From Chryseobacterium mucoviscidosis (GTDB lineage: Bacteria > Bacteroidota > Bacteroidia > Flavobacteriales > Weeksellaceae), in contig NZ_MVAG01000122.1 in NCBI RefSeq assembly GCF_002177115.1, positions 434,001 to 498,000 on the forward strand: 64,000 bases of DNA, given 5' to 3'. The position numbers and the translations under genes are program-made. Every line of letters begins with the position of its first letter. Position 1 is the stretch's first letter. Positions 59,055 to 64,000 of this stretch are shown piece after piece. The notes under the pieces are model-generated. The model saw only the letters and a program-made list of their open reading frames with translations. It was not told where the DNA came from and ran no database searches.

Positions 59055-59633
59055 TTATGATTTTGGAGACCAGACGTTGAAAAACTCTTTCACTTTTTCA
59101 AGGCTGTATCCTTTTCCTTCCTCTAAAACTTCGCTCTGCTGAACGTGGATCATTTTACCATTCTGATCCAGAACGATGAAAACCGGATATCCGAATTTCG
59201 TTCCCGGATCGCCATATTTGGCAAATATCTTTTCGTTTTTATTTTCCGGAGAATAATTCAGGTGGTAATATAGATAATTGTCGTCCACTAATTTTTTCAG
59301 TTCCGGAGTAGTCTGTACATACTGATTGAATCTTAAACACCAAATGCACCAGTTTCCTCCTGCCTGAATCATGATATTTTTCTTTTCCTTTTTAGCTTTT
59401 GCAATCAAATTCTGTATATCTTTTTCTGCATCTGCTTTCGGATCATAAGGTTTTGGAAGCTTCGCCTTCTCTTCCGCTGCCTTTTTCTTGGCATCCAGTT
59501 CGGCATGATCTGTCTTTACCAATAACGATTTTTCTTCTGAAACACTTTTAACTTCCTGTCTTACGGTATTGGTATTCTGAGAGAAAGCAATGGAACTTAA
59601 ACCCAGAAATGCAATTAATGATAATTTTTTCAT
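59055..59633 (-). CDS. Exported thioredoxin-fold protein
   Basis: A 192-residue periplasmic protein with signal peptide MKKLSLIAFLGLSSIAFSQ. Residues about 70-190 form a thioredoxin-like domain with C-I-W-C in GGNWCIWCLRFNQY and the partner cis-proline in GYPVFIVLDQNG. A charged helical stretch (AELDAKKKAAEEKAKLPK) precedes it. The CxxC dipeptide Ile-Trp is rare; such exported DUF255-like proteins may reduce or protect periplasmic thiols. It is convergent with the MFS gene and upstream of the acyltransferase gene. Confidence 0.82.
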   Translation of the reverse strand: MKKLSLIAFLGLSSIAFSQNTNTVRQEVKSVSEEKSLLVKTDHAELDAKKKAAEEKAKLPKPYDPKADAEKDIQNLIAKAKKEKKNIMIQAGGNWCIWCLRFNQYVQTTPELKKLVDDNYLYYHLNYSPENKNEKIFAKYGDPGTKFGYPVFIVLDQNGKMIHVQQSEVLEEGKGYSLEKVKEFFNVWSPKS

Positions 59634-59696
59634 ACGTTAAAAATAAAAAAATAATACTATTTGTAAGCAAAAACAGAACCATAATTTTATTATGCG

Positions 59697-59704
59697 TAAA
59701 TTTG
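59697..59704 (+). promoter_or_regulatory. -7 box (TAAATTTG) for the acyltransferase gene
   Basis: TAAATTTG lies between an in-frame ATG (59692) and the preferred start at 59713; the leader would be about 8 bases or less. Confidence 0.5.
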
Positions 59705-59712
59705 CATGTTTT

Positions 59713-60597
59713 ATGAATTTCCTTATCAAAATATTATATCTGATCTCCAAACTTCCGCTGAAAGTTTTGTATGTATTTTCAGACATCATGTTCTTTCTGA
59801 ATCATTATATTGTAGGGTACAGAAAAAACGTCATTACTCAAAACCTGAGAAAATCTTTTCCAAAAAAATCGGAGGAAGAAATTGCAGAGATCCGGAAGAA
59901 ATTCTATCTCAACTTTTCCGATTATCTTGTAGAAACGGTAAAATCCTTCAGTATTTCCGAAACAGAATCTCGGGTAAGAATGCAGCACATCAATCAGGAA
60001 GTTTTTCATGAGGCAAAAGCGGAAGGAAAAAATGTGATTATGCTTGCGGGACACGTTTTCAACTGGGAATGGATTAATGCGCTTGCTAAAGTAATTCCGC
60101 AGGATCACTGCCATCCTGTTTACCGAAAGGTAAACAGTGATTTCTGGGAAAACCAGATGAAAAAAGTCCGTAATAAATTCGGGAATGAAGCACTGGAAGC
60201 GAATGAAGTGATCATGCATATTTTCAGATCCAAAAGCAAAGGCAGCTCTGCTTATATGTTTGTGGCAGACCAGACTCCCCACTTTTCTCATGTAAACTAC
60301 GGTCTGGAATTTTTAAACCAGAGAACGCCTGTTTTTATCGGGTATGATAAACTGGCAACAAGAATGGATCTGGCGTTCATTTACTGTGAAATGAAGAAGG
60401 TAAAACGCGGTTATTATCAGGTTAATTATCACAGAATTTATCCTGACGGAGAAAAATTTGTGGAAAATGAAGTCGTAAAAAAATTCCATAAATTATTGGA
60501 AAACACATTGAATAAAAGACCCGATAACTATCTTTGGTCGCACAGAAAATGGAAATATCAGGATTCCATCAAAACTTTTGATTCAGAAAAAATTTAA
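59713..60597 (+). CDS. LpxL/HtrB-type lipid A acyltransferase
   Basis: A 294-residue membrane-bound enzyme that adds a secondary acyl chain to lipid A or a related lipid. The catalytic H-x-x-x-x-E is in LAGHVFNWEWINA. VADQTPHFSHVNYGLEFLNQRTPVF, split as VADQTPHFSHVN and YGLEFLNQRTPVF, is the conserved substrate strand, and the RKKFYLNFSDYLVET start region fits. The N-terminus is one hydrophobic helix. It heads a run with GT2 (6 bases after) and the exonuclease gene (30 bases after). Confidence 0.85.
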   Translation: MNFLIKILYLISKLPLKVLYVFSDIMFFLNHYIVGYRKNVITQNLRKSFPKKSEEEIAEIRKKFYLNFSDYLVETVKSFSISETESRVRMQHINQEVFHEAKAEGKNVIMLAGHVFNWEWINALAKVIPQDHCHPVYRKVNSDFWENQMKKVRNKFGNEALEANEVIMHIFRSKSKGSSAYMFVADQTPHFSHVNYGLEFLNQRTPVFIGYDKLATRMDLAFIYCEMKKVKRGYYQVNYHRIYPDGEKFVENEVVKKFHKLLENTLNKRPDNYLWSHRKWKYQDSIKTFDSEKI

Positions 60598-60603
60598 TTT
60601 CTC

Positions 60604-61590
60604 ATGTCGAAAAAATTAGCAGTCGTTATTTTAAACTGGAACGGGAAAAGCTGGCTGGAAAAATTTCTTCCCAATGTTGTTCAGTTTTCTCAAAATGCTG
60701 ATATTTATGTGGTTGATAATCTTTCCACCGATGATTCTGTCGATTTTCTTCAAAAGAATTTTCCTTCGGTACAGATTATTGAAAACAATAAAAATTACGG
60801 CTTTGCAGGAGGCTACAATGAAGGTTTAAAAGAAATTAAAAATGAATTGTACTGCCTTCTGAATTCTGATGTGGAGGTTACCGAAAACTGGATCGATCCT
60901 GTTTTGGAACTTTTTGAAAAAGATTCTTCCATTGCAGCAGTTCAGCCTAAAATCCTTTCCTACAACAATAAAAACTACTTCGAATTTGCGGGTGCAGGAG
61001 GCGGATTAATTGATAATTTAGGTTATCCGTATTGCAGAGGAAGAGTTTTTGATGATCTGGAAGAAGATAAAGGGCAGTATGATGATGAAACGGAAATTTT
61101 CTGGGCTTCAGGATGCTGTTTATTTATCCGAAGCAAAGATTTTTGGGAGCAAAAAGGTTTTGATGAACGTTTTTTTGCACATCAGGAAGAAATTGATCTT
61201 TGCTGGAGACTGATTAATTCGGGAAAGAAAGTTTTTTACACCGGAAAATCAAAAGTATATCATGTTGGCGGAGGAACTTTAAACAAGCAAAGTGCACAGA
61301 AAACTTTTTTAAATATCCGAAATAACTTTTCGATGTTACTGAAGAATCTGCCTTTTCCAAAATTAATCTGGCTGATTTTTTTCAGATTGTGTCTTGACGG
61401 AGCTGCCTCATTTTATTTTGCCTATAAAAATGGAATTTCCCATTTTTGGGCAGTTTTAAGAGGACATTTCGGATTTTACGCACAGATTCCCGGAACTTTA
61501 AAACGCCGTCAGAAACATCAGAAAACAGATTATTATCAAACCAAATGGCTTGTTTTCAAACATTTTTTAGGGGATAAAAAGAAAATTTAA
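60604..61590 (+). CDS. Glycosyltransferase family 2
   Basis: A 328-residue inverting GT-A enzyme. VVILNWNGKSWLEKFLPNVV starts the nucleotide-sugar domain; VDNLSTDDSV and NYGFAGGYNEGL follow. The metal-binding DxD-like motif is LLNSDVEVTENW; the catalytic region is WASGCCLFIR and FDERFFAHQEEIDLCWRL. It resembles rhamnosyl/galactofuranosyl transferases. A hydrophobic stretch near the C-terminus (LIWLIFFRLCLDGAASFYFA) may attach it to the membrane. It begins 6 bases after the acyltransferase gene, so a shared role in lipid or envelope glycan assembly is plausible. Confidence 0.88.
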   Translation: MSKKLAVVILNWNGKSWLEKFLPNVVQFSQNADIYVVDNLSTDDSVDFLQKNFPSVQIIENNKNYGFAGGYNEGLKEIKNELYCLLNSDVEVTENWIDPVLELFEKDSSIAAVQPKILSYNNKNYFEFAGAGGGLIDNLGYPYCRGRVFDDLEEDKGQYDDETEIFWASGCCLFIRSKDFWEQKGFDERFFAHQEEIDLCWRLINSGKKVFYTGKSKVYHVGGGTLNKQSAQKTFLNIRNNFSMLLKNLPFPKLIWLIFFRLCLDGAASFYFAYKNGISHFWAVLRGHFGFYAQIPGTLKRRQKHQKTDYYQTKWLVFKHFLGDKKKI

Positions 61591-61620
61591 ACCCTTAACT
61601 TAAAACTATAAACTTTATTT

Positions 61621-62175
61621 ATGGATTTCTGCGCAATAGATTTTGAAACGGCAACTCACGAGCGAAATTCCGCGTGTGAGCTTGGAATCTGTGTTGTGCA
61701 GGATTCAAAAATAATTGAGACCAAAACATGGCTCATCAAACCACCGAGTTTTCCTTATTTCAGCCCGTTTAATGTGGATGTTCACGGTATTCTTCCGGAT
61801 GATGTGAAAGATGCTCCTACTTTCGATGAAATCTGGTATGAAGTAGAGGAAATGATTTACGGAACGTTAATGATTGCCCATAATGCAGGATTTGACGCAG
61901 GTGTGCTTCGCGGATGCCTGAATCATTATGGAATGTTCACGCCGAAACTCAATTATCTCTGCAGTATTCAGTTAGCCAAAAAATCATGGAATTATCTTCC
62001 GAGATATGGATTAAAACATCTTGCTGAATACCACCAGATCAGCTTTAACCATCACAGAGCAGGTGACGATGCAGAGGTTTGTGCTAAAATATCTTTACTG
62101 GCTTTTGAAAAACTGTTTCTCACAAGCAATGAAGAGGTGAATGATCTGATGAAATTAAAAATAAAAAAACTTTAA
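61621..62175 (+). CDS. DEDDh-type 3'-5' exonuclease
   Basis: A 184-residue exonuclease like DNA polymerase III epsilon. ExoI motif CAIDFETATHERNSACELGI with D7 and E9; ExoII region IAHNAGFDAGVLRG; ExoIII FNHHRAGDDAEVCAKI with the histidine and aspartate of DEDDh. No polymerase-binding tail is visible. It follows the glycosyltransferase gene by 30 bases, but its function is unrelated. It may act in DNA repair or RNA trimming. Confidence 0.87.
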   Translation: MDFCAIDFETATHERNSACELGICVVQDSKIIETKTWLIKPPSFPYFSPFNVDVHGILPDDVKDAPTFDEIWYEVEEMIYGTLMIAHNAGFDAGVLRGCLNHYGMFTPKLNYLCSIQLAKKSWNYLPRYGLKHLAEYHQISFNHHRAGDDAEVCAKISLLAFEKLFLTSNEEVNDLMKLKIKKL

Positions 62176-62249
62176 TCTTTTTTGCTATTCATTCGAATTG
62201 AAACAGCCAAATTCCAGAATGCAGAATTTAATTTCCAGATTTTGGAATT

Positions 62250-62639
62250 TTAATTGCTTAAAACTTCTGATAAAAGATTGAATTTAGGAATATCAATTTC
62301 AAAGCTTTCCTGCGTTTCCATATTTTTTACAAGGTATTTTCCGCTCATATTTCCCACTCCGGAACGAAGCATCACATTGGAGAAATAAGCGAAATTTTCG
62401 CCTGTAGGAATCTCAGGAGTCAAGCCGATTACGCCATCCCCGATGATCTCTGTATATCCGAAGCCTACGTCGAAGATCAGCCATTTTCTTTTAAGAATTT
62501 TTATCGGAAAACTTCCTTCGTTTTCAATAACGATGTTGTATTTAAAAACGTGTCTGTTTTCGGACGGATAACTGTTTTTGCTATCATATTCAGGTATTAC
62601 TGAAACTTTGATATTGGAGGTCATTTTAGAAAACATCAT
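62250..62639 (-). CDS. apaG: ApaG-family protein
   Basis: A 129-residue fibronectin-III-like protein. FKYNIVIENEGSFPIKILKR, KWLIFDVGFGYTEIIGDGV and VIGLTPEIPTGENFAYFSNVM match ApaG's beta-sandwich, including the conserved GxGVxGxxP-like region. E. coli ApaG is linked to cobalt/magnesium resistance. A start at the second methionine cluster (MTSNIKVSV, 62624) is equally possible. It precedes the SucB gene's terminator on the same strand and has a 70-base AT-rich tail. Confidence 0.85.
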   Translation of the reverse strand: MMFSKMTSNIKVSVIPEYDSKNSYPSENRHVFKYNIVIENEGSFPIKILKRKWLIFDVGFGYTEIIGDGVIGLTPEIPTGENFAYFSNVMLRSGVGNMSGKYLVKNMETQESFEIDIPKFNLLSEVLSN

Positions 62640-62665
62640 CTTAGTATTTATTACAAGAGATACAA

Positions 62666-62692
62666 AAATCTCGCCTTTTTGAGGCGAGATTT
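62666..62692 (-). terminator. Terminator of the sucB gene
   Basis: The arms AAATCTCGCCT (62666-62676) and AGGCGAGATTT (62682-62692) pair perfectly; on the minus strand the stem is followed by a T-rich stretch. It lies 29 bases past the sucB stop and also separates it from apaG. Confidence 0.8.
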
Positions 62693-62720
62693 GTATTTAT
62701 ACTATAATTTTTATCAATAA

Positions 62721-63989
62721 TTATAATCCAAGACCTTTTCTTTCGTCTCCGTTCATTAAGATACCAACCGGATTGTCGATTGCTTCTTTTACTGCAACTA
62801 AGAATCCTACAGACTCTTTTCCGTCGATAATTCTGTGGTCATAAGACATCGCAACGTACATCATCGGACGAATTACCACCTGTCCGTCAACCGCAACCGG
62901 TCTCTGGATAATGTTGTGCATCCCTAAGATTGCAGATTGAGGAGGGTTAATGATAGGTGTAGACATCATAGATCCGAAAGTTCCACCGTTGGTAATGGTG
63001 AACGTTCCGCCTGTCATTTCGTCAACAGTGATTTTTCCGTCTCTTACTTTGGTTGCTAAATCTTTGATGTTGGCTTCAACACTTGCAAAAGACATATTTT
63101 CAGCATTTCTCAATACAGGAACCATTAATCCTTTCGGACCTGAAACCGCAATTGAAATATCGCAGAAATCATAGTTCACTTTGAAATCTCCGTCGATGGA
63201 TGCGTTTACATCAGGATACATCTGTAAAGCTCTTGTTACCGCTTTTGTAAAGAAAGACATGAAACCAAGTCCTACTCCGTGTCTCTGAGCAAATTCTTCT
63301 TTATATAATTTTCTTAATCTGAAGATTTCAGACATGTCAACTTCATTGAAAGTGGTTAACATTGCCGTTTCATTCTTCACAGAAACTAATCTCTGAGCGA
63401 TTTTTCTTCTAAGAACTGAAAGTTTAGTTGTTGTTGTAGATCTGGAACCTGTAGCGGTAACAGGATTTCCTCCCAATGCAGGAACTGCAGCCAGTTCAGC
63501 GTCTGATTTGGTGATTCTTCCGTCTCTTCCGCTTCCTGAAACCTGTGAAGCATCCATTCCTTTTTCGTCAAGAATTTTCTTAGCCGCAGGAGAAGGAGCA
63601 CCCGTTGCATACGTCTGCGTTGCAGCAGCTACCGGTTGAGCAGCAGGTTGTGGAGCCGGAGCTTCCTGTTTAGCAGGTTCAGCCGCTTTAGGAGCCTCTT
63701 CCTGTTTTGGAGCTTCAGCAGCAGGAGCAGCGCTTCCTGAAGGTTTTGCAGCATCCATATCGATTAAACAAACCACCTGTCCTACTTGTACAACGTCACC
63801 TTCTTCAGCTTTCAGAGTGATTACACCACTTTGTTCAGCAGGCAATTCAAGAGTAGCTTTATCTGAATCTACTTCAGCGATGGGTTGATCTTTTTCTACA
63901 TAATCACCATCTTTTACAAGCCAAGTTGCGATTTCAACTTCTGTAATTGATTCGCCCGGTGAAGGAACTTTCATTTCTAAAACTGACAT
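62721..63989 (-). CDS. sucB: 2-oxoglutarate dehydrogenase E2 (dihydrolipoamide succinyltransferase)
   Basis: The core acyltransferase of the 2-oxoglutarate dehydrogenase complex of the citric acid cycle, 422 residues and complete. The lipoyl domain has the lipoylated lysine in [17 protein letters not shown]. An alanine/proline/glutamate/lysine linker follows ([20 protein letters not shown]). The binding domain is [20 protein letters not shown]. The catalytic domain includes [40 protein letters not shown] and [20 protein letters not shown], with the histidine and aspartate of the active site. The SucA gene is expected to the right, beyond the window, which ends 11 bases after this start. Confidence 0.93.
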   Translation of the reverse strand: MSVLEMKVPSPGESITEVEIATWLVKDGDYVEKDQPIAEVDSDKATLELPAEQSGVITLKAEEGDVVQVGQVVCLIDMDAAKPSGSAAPAAEAPKQEEAPKAAEPAKQEAPAPQPAAQPVAAATQTYATGAPSPAAKKILDEKGMDASQVSGSGRDGRITKSDAELAAVPALGGNPVTATGSRSTTTTKLSVLRRKIAQRLVSVKNETAMLTTFNEVDMSEIFRLRKLYKEEFAQRHGVGLGFMSFFTKAVTRALQMYPDVNASIDGDFKVNYDFCDISIAVSGPKGLMVPVLRNAENMSFASVEANIKDLATKVRDGKITVDEMTGGTFTITNGGTFGSMMSTPIINPPQSAILGMHNIIQRPVAVDGQVVIRPMMYVAMSYDHRIIDGKESVGFLVAVKEAIDNPVGILMNGDERKGLGL

Positions 63990-64000
63990 ATCGTATTTTT

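Noticed and set aside
1..64000. tRNA or rRNA genes
   Set aside because: I looked for T-loop (GGTTCGAATCC-like) and other RNA gene patterns in the spacers and found none.

Overview
The window looks like a chromosomal segment of a Bacteroidota bacterium of the class Flavobacteriia, most likely Chryseobacterium or a close relative. This is inferred from several signs: AT-rich DNA; promoters that fit the Bacteroidota pattern TAnnTTTG (-7) with an upstream TTG/TTTG (-33); start codons without Shine-Dalgarno sequences; three secreted proteins with C-terminal type IX secretion (T9SS) sorting domains; a mevalonate-pathway kinase; an ATP synthase operon ordered atpB-E-F-H-A-G without atpD/atpC; and paralogous outer-membrane beta-barrels. 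I see no rRNA, tRNA, CRISPR array, prophage or transposase gene.

Layout. 1-2670: a two-gene type VI secretion baseplate unit (tssE, tssF), followed by about 1 kb of noncoding repeats. 3.7-9 kb: an APC permease, a large composite inverted-repeat spacer, a DUF4920 protein, an M14 carboxypeptidase, and an XRE-type regulator behind an 800-base AT-rich region with phased palindromes. 9-34 kb, almost all on the minus strand: proline dehydrogenase, a UbiA-like prenyltransferase with a mevalonate kinase-like protein, a T9SS metalloprotease, transporters, thiolase, a bifunctional nuclease, etfBA, an SDR oxidoreductase, two T9SS cargo proteins, an M20 dipeptidase, a small lipoprotein, a methyltransferase with DinB, the udk-ftsB/divIC-mutA group, clpS and a CNNM/CorC protein. 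34.4-40.4 kb: the ATP synthase operon, carrying an unrecognised exported-protein gene between atpH and atpA. 40.5-46.2 kb: ffh and a TM2 protein, then four tandem outer-membrane beta-barrel genes and phoH. 46.3-53.2 kb, plus strand: a SAM hydroxide adenosyltransferase, a branched-chain-type E2, a serine hydrolase, a ClC channel, and rpsF-rpsR-rplI. 53.7-58.8 kb: an AraC regulator divergent from a TolC-HlyD-MFS tripartite efflux set. 59-64 kb: a thioredoxin-like protein, an acyltransferase-glycosyltransferase-exonuclease run, apaG and sucB.

The coding content is mostly core metabolism, transport and envelope biology. The unexplained structure lies in the spacers. The best candidate for something undescribed is a dispersed element with conserved ends (TAGCCCCGATTG ... 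GGAAAGCGGGAAAWAGCTCC) found four times. Two copies carry perfect 21-22 bp GC-rich hairpins whose arms differ in sequence yet stay fully paired, and three of the four copies end directly against the T-tract side of a terminator-like hairpin. Next is a four-site palindrome array (TTACA-NN-TGTAA, 22-23 bp spacing) in front of the XRE gene. Other spacers hold an 83-bp tandem repeat, a three-copy CACCCCGTC palindromic element, a 45-bp inverted repeat, a MITE-like palindromic spacer and degenerate 8-bp repeats around the efflux genes. Functions are assigned from sequence motifs read by eye; no database search was run.
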